Source: Dendrophyllia cribrosa (taxonomy: Eukaryota > Cnidaria > Anthozoa > Scleractinia > Dendrophylliidae). From it: a DNA stretch of 64,000 nucleotides. The translations under genes and the position numbers were made by a program. Location of the stretch: assembly GCA_024195265.1 (NCBI GenBank), contig JAJLRJ010000001.1, forward strand, positions 7,030,357 through 7,094,356, given 5' to 3'. This document shows positions 52,076 through 64,000 of the stretch, in pieces. Numbering within the stretch: position 1 is the stretch's first letter; every line of letters begins with the position of its first letter. The notes beneath the pieces are model-generated. The model was not told the origin of the DNA and ran no database searches. It saw nothing but the letters and a program-made list of their open reading frames with translations.

Positions 52076-52972
52076 TAATGACTCCCATTTTTTCAATTAG
52101 GCTATTAGTTGTGATTCTAGCTATAGCTACTGTGTCATACGTTTTGCGCCAGATATTATAGTTTCATGGCCAGCCAGCAAGACAGCATATTTCCGATTTT
52201 AATGCAAGAGAGTTTCAATTAAAACCATACGCTTCAGAGACTAAAAACTTTGCTCTGTCGTCAAAAAACTAAAACCACTTTCAATAAGATAATCTCAAAG
52301 GTATTATAGTTACACTTAATGTTAAAGAAGCCCCAGCTTGTATTTGTTTTTAGCTCTTCTAGACTTTTTTTAAGGACGTCTTTTTTAAACCGTAGTCACA
52401 GAGAACTAATGTTTTGGACGTTTGATCAAGCGCGTAACATTGCCTTAACAGCATACTGTTTTGACGTTCTCTAATAATTAGAAATACACACAATCGCGAA
52501 TTAAAATATTCAATTTCTGTGTTAATATTTTTCTATTTTTTCCCTCTCATGGCGGAGTTTCGGTTAATTTACATAACGTACAGTGTTTTCTCCTATTTCC
52601 GTGCGGTGCCGGAACAACCTAAGGACAAGAAGGACTAATTTTTACGAATTCAATCGCTTTTAAGCCATTCTCTCGAAAATGAGGCCTCAGGAAGGTTTTC
52701 CATAAATTTCGCGAGATTAGTAAGATTAAGCGGCCTCCTTTGCACTCCTTTACGCATAGCCGACTTTAATTCAGACGAATTCGACATTTGTAATAACTGC
52801 TCTTCACGGAACTATACTTCTATCCAGCCGTTCGTTTTGCTTTCATTTATATGTATTTCAATCGACTTTTTGTTCCACTAGGAAAACAAAAGACGGCTCA
52901 TCGATCGGGTCTATAAGCTGATAAAAAGGTTTGAATGGAGTTTTCTACAGTATATGTATAAAGTTTAAAGGC

Positions 52973-53240
52973 TCGTTTCCACAGGCGATTTTTTGTGCAA
53001 TTTTTGTCGCACCTTTCGATGCAATTTTTGTCGCGCGCAAGATGCATCTTCAAATCGCATGTGTAAACGGGCGGCGATTTCAGTGTAATTTGGACGCGAT
53101 TTGTCGCGCGATGTCGCAGTTCGAAACCTGATGCAACTTGGCGGCGATTTTTGGGAAGTCACAACAAATGTCGCACCCGCGAATCGCACAGAAATCGCCG
53201 CTAGACAAAAGTTGCATTGGAGAGCGCGACAAAAATCGCA
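52973..53240. repeat. Repeat rich in GCGACAAAAATCGC / GGCGATTT words
   Basis: GCGATTTT/AAAATCGC and TTTTTGTCGCGC words alternate on both strands between GGCTCGTTTCCACAGGCGAT and AAAAATCGCATTAACGTGGG. This is typical of a MITE with clustered inverted subterminal repeats. A distant relative may be 58330-58440 (GTTACACGGGACGATTCGCA). Confidence 0.65.
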
Positions 53241-53258
53241 TTAACGTGGGTAAAACTT

Positions 53259-53632
53259 AAAGGGGAAGTATCACGGGGATTTGGTGTCATTTTAAAAAGC
53301 AAAAAATGATATTGTATGATCACAAACCGAAAAATAAAGCCCAGTGGTGTGATAAATTATCACAAAATATATCAAAACTGTCGATGAGTGTCTCTTGTCA
53401 TTGACGGACTGGGTATCAATGAATTGCAACTTGAAAAACGTTAGCCTATTGTTTTTCAAGTTGCCACATTTTCGTCTCCAAATGGGCCAGAACAGACCAT
53501 AATTTGTTCCTCTTTCAAGAATTGGCTGATTTCACTCTTTTGGTGTTTTAGCATTATTTTATAAATAAGTTCAGGTGTTGTTAAATGGATTTGACCAAAA
53601 AACATCAAAATTCCCGTGATACTTCCCCTTTA
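53259..53632. mobile_element. TIR element with GTATCACG ends, copy 2
   Basis: AAAGGGGAAGTATCACGGGG with GAT at the left; ATTCCCGTGATACTTCCCCTTT at the right, shown here only as paired ends. Same TIR family as 13048-13276 with an unrelated interior. It abuts the preceding GCGATTTT repeat. 53633-54760 holds nothing further. Confidence 0.8.
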
Positions 53633-54763
53633 AGGACTGACCTCTTTTGGTATGGAAAGAAACGTCAGTTTATTTCGAAGTTTTAGATAAAAAAATATTA
53701 TTTTCAGTACTAATTGTTTTCCCTAATAATTGCCAGACTCAATAAAACCGTCAGGGTTTAAGGGATTTTTCATATCGATTTTTTATATCGGTCAGCATCG
53801 ATCTTTTTCTTGTGGCGTGTGTCAAGGTGAAGCCGAAGAGATAATTTTAAACACAACATGGTTGCGTTTAAAGTAAACACGGTGTAACATGGACGATTTT
53901 CAACGCAACGTTAACACAATATTTCTCAAGCTGATTTAGAAATTCGGAACGTATTGGTAATGCGAAAATGGGCTGAAAAATTGACCGCGTGCCCATGTAC
54001 ATGACATCTCTTTTTGCCCAATAATTTTGTGCTGAAAATCGTAGTTGTCAATCTCGCCTTTACAAAAGCTGAGCATATTTTCGCCGCAAAAAATTAAAGA
54101 GTCTGACAATCCGCCACAGAAAGATCGATGGTCATTTTTCCAGAACAAAAGTTATCGTATTTGCATTTAAATAACAAAAATATATTTAGAGTGATGAGCA
54201 CGCGGAATTCGTTTGTCTAAACTATTAAAGATGCCATATTTACACGAATGAACGACCCCTGAAACACAGTTCTTATTGAACGGTGGAAAGAGAAATCAAT
54301 GACAGGGTATTCACTTTATTCCTTCTCTATGCTGAGGTAGTTAGGTGGGAAAAATGAGACGTCAGCGCGCAGGCGCAAAGTCCAGTTTTTCAAGCATAAC
54401 CAGGAGCATAACTATCGACTTGTTCGCACTTCAAACAGTTCTTCAAGCATTCAACCTTCGTCACTATGTCGAGCTCAGAATTGAACTCAAAATTATGCAA
54501 AGTACACGGCAAGACATTTGTTAAATGTCCTTAATTATTTACGTGAACGTAAGATTTCAACAATTCAGTGCACTTGATTCACAACGCAGGAAGCCAAAAC
54601 CTATTTCGAGATAAGGAACCAGTGTGAGTTTTTACAATGCCAACGACGTGGTATAATCGGTAATGGTCTGTTTTGTTGGCTTATAGCCTGAGATCATACT
54701 TTCTCGCTTCGCTTCGCTTGAGAAATCATTCTCGCGGAAAGCGATCAAAAATAGAAAAGTAGA

Positions 54764-55121
<358 letters not shown>

Positions 55122-55249
55122 AGCGTTTATCTGAAATGGGATTTCCGTTTATTTGGAAACTCATTCATTTTCTCCCCGCCAGAAAGCGTATAAGGCCATT
55201 ACACTGTCTGACCTGAACCAACCCTGTTCTGTGCTGAAACTCATAAACT

Positions 55250-55286
<37 letters not shown>

Positions 55287-55363
55287 CTTCATGAGAGTTC
55301 AGACTTCAGGAGTAATCATCGTTTTATTGCGACAGCTCTGTTTCGTATATATATATATATATA

Positions 55364-55522
55364 CAGGGGCGGATCCAGGATTTTTCTTAGGAGGGGGTGC
55401 ACCTCTAAGGAATGACGTAACTGAAGGGTGACGTAAACAAATTTTAAAAGCGAACAACGCAGACTAGGTCATCTCAGGCGGGGGTGCGCACCCCCTGTAC
55501 CCTCCCCCTAGATCCGCCCCTG
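55364..55522. mobile_element. hAT-like MITE inside a (TA)n microsatellite
   Basis: CAGGGGCGGATCCAGGATTT at the left and CTAGATCCGCCCCTG at the right, with (TA)n on both sides (55345-55363, 55523-55545). A separate (TA)n run is at 55251-55285. The interior has GGAGGGGGTGCACCTCTAAG and its inverted counterpart. Confidence 0.85.
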
Positions 55523-55559
55523 ATATATATATATATATATATATTCTTAAACATCTACA

Positions 55560-55720
55560 TAAATAAATAAAAGTAAAATCTACAAAGGACCACAAACGAT
55601 AATGCTGCCAACGGAATACGTAGGATCTACACTGAGACCTATTATAAGCAAAAAAAAAATGAATAAACATACAATAAATTGCAAGGCTGATCTAACTATA
55701 AAAGAAAATGAAATAAAAAG
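55560..55720. repeat. Second copy of the repeat at 40410-40550
   Basis: GGACCACAAACGATAATGCT, GTAGGATCTACA, AATTGCAAGGCTGATCTAAC in the same order as near 40436-40550. Non-coding. Confidence 0.6.
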
Positions 55721-56403
55721 TACTAAAAATGAATAAATATTAAGGATCTGCGAGGGGTTGGGCATTCGCTTGACTATAATCTAGACATCGTTAATTAAAA
55801 AAGGACAATAGTTAGCTCTCATAAACTCGTAAGGTGTCTGAGAGGAGATTAACTGATTGAATTTGAATGTGAGAGTGCTCTTGGTAATAATTATGTGACT
55901 CAACCAGGAATCGAAGTAAACCGAAGAGATCAGTTTGAACAGAAGGTGAACAAAACCGCCGTAACAAACCGACGAGGAGCGCCGAGACAAACAAGACGAA
56001 CCTTCTTTGGGAGACGGTTTGTCTTGCAAACCGAAATATCGGGCAAATTTGTAAAATTTCAATTTTTATATATATTCAATATTCAATTGTCATTATTTTG
56101 TTTCTTATTGTTTGTCCTTCGCGTTGCCGTTGGGGTCAGTCTGTTTTTTGAAAAATATTGCCTGATAAATAGCTATCATGGGGATTTGACGCCGAGACAA
56201 GCTCCGTATAGTTTTTTACTTTCTATACGCGTACGGAGAGCCTGGTTAAAGAGACTTATAAAGGCGTATAAAGGAAAATATAGAAGGCGAGTTGTTCAGG
56301 GACAGTCCGACAAGATTTCGTCTTGCAATTGGTTTGAGTTTATGCTATTTGGTCTATTTGGTCAAATGGTCTGGTCCGGCAAGACGGCAAGTTCTAAGGA
56401 CTA

Positions 56404-57120
56404 GGGTGCGTTTTTTTGGGAAAATCCAAATCCGGATTTCTGAATCCAAAAACGGATTTTGCGTTTTTTTGGGCAAATCCAAAAACGGATCATGAATCCA
56501 TAAAATCCACACTCAGGGTGGATTCTTCGGATCAAATCCAAATCCGGATTTTTGAGATTTACCACCTGAGCGTTTTTTTGGGAAAGGATTCGAAAAAAGT
56601 ATTTTTGACAAGCGGTTTTTCGTGCAAAAATGGTACACAAACAGTCATCGTACATGACGTTCTAACTGTCCCGTTCTAGTTGTTGGTGGCGCCATTTTTC
56701 AGCGTTTTTCACGTGGAGTTAGAGGCGTTAGAAAAGGTAGGTTCTTGTGTAATTTTCTTGAAAAAAAAAACTACACGAAACAGCATTTGTAAGAGTCTTT
56801 CCCACAGTTAAACAATTTTAGGGCAAAATAAGCTTGACAGTCGTCGATTTGTTTTGTATAATGGCAGGCATGTTTTAGCTTATAACAGCTGTTTTTATCA
56901 ATCGCTAATTAAGCTATTCAGCTAAATGTACCCTTAGTAGTTTTGTAGTAGAGCTTATCCACATGGTATTACGCAATGTATGCTGAGGTCCCAGGTCTCC
57001 TTTCCGGGCGTCGTCATGGCAAATAATCCTTTTTCGGATCTTCCGTTTTTTTGATGATGAAGAATCCATATGATCTGAGATCACAAATCCGTTTTCGGAT
57101 TCTCCCAAAAAAACGCACCC
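56404..57120. mobile_element. TA-flanked TIR element, GGGTGCGTTTTTTTGGG ends
   Basis: GGGTGCGTTTTTTTGGGAAA at 56404 is mirrored by CCCAAAAAAACGCACCC ending at 57120, with TA on both sides. CGTTTTTTTGGG and AATCCAAATCCGGATTT recur inside the left third (56404, 56463, 56572). The interior is non-coding. The ~300 bp before it holds an open frame without a start codon (see rejected list). Confidence 0.85.
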
Positions 57121-57122
57121 TA

Positions 57123-58329
57123 AGATTCGGCAATCAAGGTGTGAAAATGTTTCCGCCATAATATAAACATGGCTAACGAACACGTGTGAAACTTAATAGG
57201 GTTTATACAGACGCACGCACTGTTTTTAGGCGTGATACAAAATAAGATCCATATATCAAACTGTAATTTTAACGAAGGAAAATAATCATCGATAAATACA
57301 AATAAAGAATGAGAAAAAAGCTAGCAAATGAATGTTATGATCATACCCACCGGCAAAGAATGCTTTAATTAAATTGAAAAATAAACCATTTGGGATTTTA
57401 TTTTTACCACTGATAAAGCATTAGTTATTAAAACGATCTGACCAAAGGATGATTAGCTTTGCATACTTTTTAAAATGACAAGTGAACTAATAAGGTTAAC
57501 TGCAAACGACAGTAGTCCAACGGATTTAATTACTCAACGTGAATGGTTGAATGAAATGAATAATTGTCTTTACGTAAAATGAGTTAAAAGTAAACAAAAT
57601 TCAGAACCAATAAAAAATCAGCTTTCGACTCTGGAGAGGTTTCTCTGTTTAGAAACAAACAACAGCCGTTGATAAAATCAACTTTGATCACTTTTAACTG
57701 CCGGAAAGGAATCAATGTTGGTTTTATGTGCATTTTAAATATGATGAATCAGTTCCCGTGTAACAAATGCAATCCGAACAAACATGATGTTATCTTCACT
57801 CGACCGACCTAAAATCTCGAGAGAAAAAAAGACATTTATATAATTATTTTGATATTCAACTTTGAATTGCAATTAGTTAAGAGTAAGAAGTAGTTAATTG
57901 GTTCCGTCTTACTCAAGCACGGAAGGATTTTTTTCAACGCATCAGCGACAGGTCAGTTCAAAGTGCGAAGGGTCTGTATTTCTATCATTATTTTGCAGAA
58001 ACCCGTGGGATAAACCTACTTTACAGACGTTAACTTTTATGCACAATTACATTTAGTAGAATGATTGTTCGGAAGGCTTTACAAAATAGTCTCTGATATT
58101 GTGATGAAAAGCAAACAGTTTCACGAGAAGGAGGTAAAAATATTCTTTTGGCTAAGAAAAAAGAACAACAAGGATTTTCAAACATATCAAACTGTGTTAA
58201 TTAAGACAAATATTCCCCCAAAATTATCTAATACGACTAAAAATTCCTCTTAGATGATGTTTGAGGCCTATTTCTAACTTGTTTAGTGGAAAATGAACGG
58301 CGTCTTCGTTTCACGCCCGCCTTTACTTA
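57123..58329. other. AT-rich intergenic stretch
   Basis: No gene or repeat recognised. Confidence 0.5.
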
Positions 58330-58690
58330 TGGTGAAGTTACACGGGACGATTCGCAACGACGATTTTTAGCGCAATATGGGTGCACGGACGATTTTCTTC
58401 GCAAGTTTTTCGTTGCGAGTTTTTGATTCAGCTTCAAGAAACTTGTAAGTAAACGTAATAACACGAATTTTGCTCAAGTTGTTTCGTGTAAAATACCTGT
58501 AGTTAATTTTGTTGCGCTAAATCCCGGAGGCGACGCCATATCGGTGGGTAGTTTGTTGTTGATTCTCATCCTTGCTCGGAGGGTTTTTCTCCGGGTACTC
58601 CGGTTTTCCTCCCACCATAAAAACCAACATTTCTAAATTCCAATTCGATCCGGAAACAATGGAAGTAAGAGCCACCTCGTGGATTCCACT
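58330..58690. repeat. Two repeat fragments
   Basis: 58330-58440 is a GGACGATTCGCAACGACGAT-type palindromic fragment. 58585-58650 carries CTCCGGGTACTCCGGTTTTC and CTCCCACCATAAAAACCAAC, a word series seen in many marine-invertebrate repeat tails. 58690-59820 is AT-rich with nothing recognised. Confidence 0.45.
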
Positions 58691-60012
58691 GAAATGCCTA
58701 TTTATTTATTTTATTTTTTTTAATTTTATTTAAAAGGTTCTGGGAAAATTGCTTCCGTTGTTAAAATGGAACGGTTGGAAAATCCCAAAAAGTGCAGATG
58801 AAAACCGAAAAATATAAACGAGCTTCTCAGCATTTTTCCATTAGCTCAGCGGCTTCGTGTTACTCTCAAAACTCAGGGATAGCTCTATTAACATCTAGTT
58901 CTGAGCATTTTAATTTTGTGCTTAGTCATTCCATGCACCAAAACATGGTACTATATTGATAACAATTATAAACTCTCACGCTGAGATGCGGCAATAATAG
59001 CTTATCGCATTTTAAAACATCCCCGCGCGATTTTTTTTTCTAAATTTAATATAACACGAAAGAAAAAATACGAAGCTCAACTTCAGTATAAAAGCAAAAT
59101 GTTTACTCTTACGCTGTCAGTTTATACAAAAGCGTTTTCATGTAGGAAATTGAAATTTTTAATTTAGCTGATGGCAGGGCCTCACTTAACATATTTCTAT
59201 GCATACAACACTGAACGATCGATGATTTACCTCAAGGTAATTTTTTTTCGTCTTTATTCTTTTTTTTTTTCGTATCCTCGTAGGGCTGATTTTCTAAATA
59301 TCAAACAATTATCATCTTTTGTTCAAGAGTGTAGGAAACAATAGTTAAATAGTCAATAGCTACGATTTAGACGCAGTTTTAAAAATTGGTCTTATTTTTT
59401 TATCATGAATATTCACCATTTTCCATTCGGTACAGTTTTGACACTTATAAAAGCGTACAAATTGGCTTTGAGAACCTAAAGTGAAAGACAGCCCTGTCAA
59501 AAATGTTTATAATTTATACCTAGCTGACAAAAAAATCAAGCCATTGTTGATGAAGTAAGTTAAACCTTTAAATTTCATTTCACTAAAACGCTACAGCAAT
59601 CCATAAATCTGTCTTTTAGACACCTGCGATTTCCGGTAAATTTGACAAAATCAAACACTGCCAAATACGTGAACTTTAAAATAAAAATTTTAGTTCCTGT
59701 CAATCAATTTCTATAATGCCATTCGTGAAACATTTAATTCATTGCAGATAACTTTGACCTCCGGGGAGGATTTTAACTTAAAGCCATTTTAATCATTTTA
59801 TAACAACAGTATATCTGGGCTACACCGCCTTTGAGTGCGCCACTTTACGTCCTTTACAGTACGATCGAATAAAACGATTTCTATTAGTAATTCACCTGGG
59901 TCATACACCGAATCGTTAAGTCCGCCACTTTACACTGTGCGATCGAATAAAATTAAGTCGAAATCCGACTTATTAGTCAGTGTAGTATCCCTGGGTCTCT
60001 GGCTTCCAAAGC

Positions 60013-60474
60013 ATGCGCAAGAGTACGTGGAGGTTGTCCGCGCGAACACGCGAAATTGCGCCTATTACAATCGAACGTTCTCACATTGCAGCAGCTTTGC
60101 TCTCGAAGAAGCGTCCAGAATTCACAACAACTCTACTTTTAATAGTAGTATTGGCAATTTTATTTACACGAGCAACCAGCTCTGTCGGCTTGATAGTGGG
60201 TGTCATTAGTTGTAAGTATCTCTGGTTGATACCGTACGTTAAGTTCGCCACTTTACAGTTATCATGGGTACCAGAGGCTTTATGTTTTTTAGTGATATTA
60301 AATTTAATACAATACAACTTCACAACACTAGTGAAAGCAAAATTGAAACATTCTAAACATGAAAAATATGCCATTTATACATTTGGGATCTTGGTTAGCC
60401 TTGTATCGCAAATAGATTTAAAATTGCTAAACAAGCTCGTCCCCAGGCTCTTACTGGAACTATCACTGATTTAA
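60013..60474 (+). CDS. Doubtful 153-aa ORF
   Basis: ATG to stop with no intron. A hydrophobic segment (TTLLLIVVLAILF) suggests one or two membrane spans, but the translation matches no family and the region contains repeated CGCCACTTTAC words (59838, 59923, 60247), which argues for chance. Confidence 0.15.
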   Translation: MRKSTWRLSARTREIAPITIERSHIAAALLSKKRPEFTTTLLLIVVLAILFTRATSSVGLIVGVISCKYLWLIPYVKFATLQLSWVPEALCFLVILNLIQYNFTTLVKAKLKHSKHEKYAIYTFGILVSLVSQIDLKLLNKLVPRLLLELSLI

Positions 60475-61114
60475 TTTTGTTGAAAAAAAAAACCCGATAT
60501 CTAGCAAGAAAGAAAATATCATAAAAAGTCGAATAAATGCCCCTCCAAGAGCTCTTTCTAAAACACAAAAGAAATAAATGACTCTAAGATTCAAGAAAGA
60601 AAATGTTTCTTTGCGCCAAAAACATAATTTCTGGGCACATGATTTTTCTTTCAATTATTACAAGTAGGAACGTTTTAAATAAAGATCCTTGCTTTTAGAC
60701 GAGAGAATACTGTATCCACAACATTTCTTAAACATTTATGAAAACAAGAGGATAGATTGTTGAAGCTAATAGCATTTTGCATGCATGTTTTTTATTAATT
60801 TGGTTACCCTAGCAATGATTCCGTTGTCATACGAGATAAAAATGTTGTTCCTGTTTGCAGTTACAGACATATTCCACAGCTGTTGATATGCAGATAGGGC
60901 GCAGTGCGTAAAGAACACTAAAGCTGGTATGTTTACAATTTTTGCTGTTGTTTTTGGTAAATGATTGTGAACAATTAGTTACTTTTGGCAAGATGGGCTA
61001 TGGGCCTTTATCACGCCCCGCCATTTTGTATTAAAACAAAAGATTTACCCCCCAAACCTCGCAGTGAAAAAGTTGAGAACGAGGTTAAGCAGGGGAAAAC
61101 AAAGGGTTGTGCCT

Positions 61115-61430
61115 AAATCATACCGTCCAGAAGGACGTGGGACACCTTATTGAGACTTATATAACGTAATGTCGACACTTAGAATTTTATTTTCAAGAAA
61201 TTTTTAAGTGTATAAAAGAAAATCTCCCCGCTCAGGATTGAACCTGTGACCTCAGCTAGGCTTAGACTTACATAACCTACCGTACCACTGTACCACCTAG
61301 CTTCTCGGGTTGCTTAGTCCTAAATTTAACCATATAAACTGCTACTCCTGACCTCAACTGAAAGCTAACCAGTTACTCCGTTATATAAGTCTCAATAAGG
61401 TGTCCGACGTCCTTCTGGACGGTATGATTT
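61115..61430. mobile_element. Inner TIR element containing a tRNA-like sequence
   Basis: AAATCATACCGTCCAGAAGG with ACGTGGGACACCTTATTGAG and ACTTATATAACG is mirrored at the right end (TTATATAAGTCTCAATAAGG ... GGTATGATTT). Arms are about 53 bp. One end also occurs at 40605-40641. Confidence 0.8.
61222..61315 (-). repeat. tRNA-derived sequence (SINE-like head)
   Basis: On the minus strand an A-box-like GGTGGTACAGTGG is followed by a good B box GGTTCAATCC (61235-61244) inside a short T-stem (CAGG/CCTG). The acceptor stem does not close, so it is not a functional tRNA but a tRNA-derived relic able to recruit TFIIIC. Confidence 0.55.
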
Positions 61431-61635
61431 GGGCTTGACCAAAACAAAGCATTTTATTCTCCTGCGATCGAACATGGCCGCCGTGTGATAAAGGCCCATT
61501 GGTCTCTAAGCAACTTTTTGGCATTGCAGTAACACTGCTATCCAGATGAAAATATCAGTTAAAGTCTTTTAGTCACTTTTTGCTGAATCCTACTGAATAC
61601 CAAGTGAATGACGCGAATGATTACGGTTTAAAAAA

Positions 61636-61945
61636 AACACGAATGAATTTTTCTCATTTTTCTAATTCTGATTTTAATATTTTTCGATTTTGCTTTCAGC
61701 AATGCGTTTTAACAGCCAATTGGCACAATCGTGTGGTAGGGAACTTGAGTTGCATTAATGTATGAAAAGTTATGGGAAAATTTGGTTAAAAAATATAAAT
61801 CAACATTTTTCTTGGTTAATTTTGCTTACAATAATGCAACTCAAGTTCCCTACCACACGATTGTGCCAATTGGCTGTTGAAATGCATTGCTAAAAGCAGA
61901 ATCGAAAAATGTTAAAATCCGAATGAGAAAAACACGTTTTTGTGA
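61636..61945. mobile_element. Long-armed hairpin element upstream of the GPCR
   Basis: The left arm includes AACAGCCAATTGGCACAATC and GTGTGGTAGGGAACTTGAGT; the right arm is its near-exact reverse complement (ACTCAAGTTCCCTACCACAC, GATTGTGCCAATTGGCTGTT). Arms are about 115-120 bp. 61946-62406 holds no other feature. Confidence 0.85.
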
Positions 61946-62449
61946 TTTCCTTATTTGGTAATTCCCTATGATTGACAGATGTCAAACTCCCTCAACTGTT
62001 GACTTGACAGCTCAAAATTATATTAAAAGAATGTTTTCAATCCTCAAAATCAGTTGCTTTTTGTTTGAATTTGCTAGCACAACCCAGTTCTGCTACAGAA
62101 ACATTTGAAAAAACTATATTTTCAATGTCCCGCCAAAGGGTCATGTGACCTAATTCAACCAATCAGAACGCTTAAAAGTGGCCAAAAGGCCAAATTTTGA
62201 ATGTTCATATCTTCTGAACGATTTAAGATATTGGACTGAAATTTTAGATTTTGAAATTAGACATCAGGATGCTTACTGAGATAGTTTTGGGAGATATTCT
62301 GAGAGGGCAAATATATACCCTGGGTAAATACCTTAAGCCAACTTCAGTTTATTTAATTTCGGGCTTATTTCTAGCGACTCTAAATTCTGATTTTATTCAT
62401 TGACAGGTTGGTAATTGTTGCTCAAGGCCTTACTGAGTTTTTACACAAG

Positions 62450-64000
62450 ATGGCTAATTCCACATCGACCAAGATTCTAAACACTACAACATCACCCGCG
62501 ACGGAAGAGAAGTCATTTAATTTCGTGGTGAAATTCGTTTCCACCTTTGTCCTAATCATCATCATCATCCTTACTCTCCTTGGAAACTCGCTCGTCATCC
62601 GGGCATTTATTGCTTTCCGGAAGCTGCGTAATGTGACAAACTACTTTGTGGTGTCACTGGCTGTGACGGACATCTTGGTAGCGGTGTTTTCCATGCCAAT
62701 ATGGGCAACATATCTGTTAACAGGTAGTGTATAACACGATAAAATTCTTCCATAAATGCGTAAATTCATTACCCCACATTTCAACAACTATTCCAAGTCA
62801 TTGTTTCATCCCTGTGCCAGCCGAGTTGAAAACATTTTTTTTCTCACCAAGAGAGTTCCTTAGAAAGAAGTATTTACTTTCACCAAATTACTGAAGGAAC
62901 TTCTCTGCTACAGTAAGATTGAAGTATTTGAGTTCATAACCTAGTAGATCGCCAAACTAGAGCGCTTTCATTTTTGCTCTCCAGTAATTTTATGAGATAG
63001 CAGCGAATATATTTCCCCCCCCCCCCTCCAACTTCCATCTTGTGTGGGTTTTTTATCGCTCGTGTGAGCGAAGATCTTTAAAAAAAGGAGAAGGATCCGT
63101 GAACAAACTATCTTATAACATTAAAATTATATACTGATAAAATTGAATATAATGTAGCATACGAAACGTCAAGTTTTATAAATAATGAATAAGTTCAATA
63201 TGTTTATCACCGCGGTTTGTGTTCTATTTCTTATCAAGCTACGATGGCCCCAGAACAAAAGTCTTTACGAAAACGTGTTCAATTTGCGCGTCATATGTGG
63301 TCACTATGAACTTTACAAGTGTCTGTCTGTTTCGGAGTAAGTAAGAATACCTGAAAGCCTTTGCATTGTGATTTTTAAGCAAGGTTGACAACTGTGTTAT
63401 TATATTGAGAAGATAAAAAGGAAAGTGTAAGTTTGTTTGCTAACCGAGAGCCGGAAACACTTGGGTGATCTATCCGTTTACTTGGGTGATCTATCTTATA
63501 GCAGGTTAAGAGCCGATAGACGCTAGTTGTAGGAAATCAATATGGGGGCGCGAAAAAAAAAGTTATTCCTCCCAACTCACACGCCTTTTTTGATTGGACA
63601 AGAACGTACGTGTCACGTCCCATGCCGGTCAAAACAGTCTAACCCCCTAGGGCGAACAAAACTCACTAACTCCCTACGGAAACAACAACTTGAACTTTCG
63701 ACTCGCACGTGATCTGGTCATGCGACTTGAAACCGCGGTAAATTTGTGTGCCAGCCGCTTCAAGCACACATTTTTTATCATCTCAGTCATGACTTGACCG
63801 CACATTATAATTTTTTCTATTTTTGACTTGGGAGGTATAAGAAAACACTTGTGGGTCTCGGGGATACCAAACTCACTGTTTCCCTTGGGGCCAGTTATTA
63901 AGTGCTTATTATACCCAAGGTCAACTCTCTGTATAATAAACGTTACATTATGCTTTGTGATGCTACAGGACCGCAATGGAAGTTTTCCTTGTGGCTACAG
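62450..64000 (+). CDS. Rhodopsin-class G protein-coupled receptor, N-terminal part
   Basis: Coding exon 62450-62723 and the start of the next at 63969-64000, phase 1. The acceptor of the first exon is at 62406, so the 5' UTR is at least partly spliced on. Start is the ATG of MANSTSTK; the extracellular tail has NST and NTT glycosylation sites and no signal peptide. TM1 contains LLGNSLVIRAF (Asn of helix 1), the loop RKLRNVTNYFVVSLAVTDI opens TM2 with its conserved Asp, and PIWATYLLTG-PQWKF leads to TM3. This pattern fits amine, adenosine or peptide class A receptors; the ligand cannot be inferred from this fragment. The protein continues past the window. Confidence 0.9.

Larger units (their letters stand above)
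61000..61500. mobile_element. Outer TIR element (ATGGGCCTTTATCAC) split by an inner one
   Basis: CTATGGGCCTTTATCACGCC at the left is mirrored by CCGTGTGATAAAGGCCCAT at the right, with GCCATTTTGT / ATGGCCGCC next to it. The middle is the element 61115-61430. Confidence 0.65.

Noticed and set aside
55895..56404. 169-codon open frame with a hydrophobic middle
   Set aside because: It starts at GTG, has no in-frame ATG until near the end, no splice context and no recognisable domain.
61222..61315. Functional tRNA gene
   Set aside because: The B box is good but the acceptor stem does not pair and the anticodon arm is not clear.
62408..62449. Upstream start for the GPCR
   Set aside because: The frame begins at a TTG within the 5' leader next to the splice acceptor; the first ATG is at 62450.

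Overview
This is an intron-rich, AT-leaning, repeat-dense animal genomic window. Short exons obey GT-AG, several introns are multi-kilobase, and there are no operons. TSP1-trypsin mosaic proteases and the mix of terminal-inverted-repeat (TIR) elements suggest an anthozoan cnidarian, most likely a stony coral or sea anemone. That assignment is inference, since no species-specific marker was identified.

Layout. 1-16451 holds a cluster of three related secreted trypsin-like protease genes. Gene 1 (+, 121-3946, 5' end outside the window) has two TSP1 exons plus protease. Gene 2 (+, 9356-12165) has one TSP1 exon, a Pro-rich hinge and protease. Gene 3 (-, 14391-16451) is convergent to gene 2, has protease exons only and an altered zymogen-activation site. 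18043-24033 (-) is a six-exon, 495-residue SLC46-like major facilitator transporter; one of its introns carries a TIR element (19241-19894) with its own 84-codon ORF and poly(A) signal. 27165-29886 (-) is MED28 (4 exons, 142 aa). 30876-34492 (-) is ATP5MK/DAPIT (2 coding exons, 79 aa). 34500-41860 is mostly repeats with three weak ORF candidates. 41861-44235 and 45341-49547 (+) are two tandem myosin regulatory light chain genes, each 172 aa with the same phase-2 intron. 49548-62400 is gene-poor: a 293-bp tandem duplication, a GAAA/GA microsatellite, several TIR elements and a tRNA-derived repeat. 62450 to the window end (+) is the start of a rhodopsin-class GPCR.

The annotated genes do not form a pathway. 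The protease cluster is a local duplication family, and the rest are unrelated housekeeping, transport or receptor genes. The most distinctive feature is the density and nesting of small TIR/hairpin elements: three elements stacked inside a fourth (4628-5409), an element inserted in another whose near-empty relative also lies in the window (20788-21190 versus 47760-48133), and a PIF/Harbinger-type pair with TTA target duplications (2899-3358 and 48644-49220). I saw no CRISPR array, bacterial-type system, rRNA or intact tRNA. Exon boundaries were assigned by eye from splice sites, phase and protein homology, without transcript evidence.
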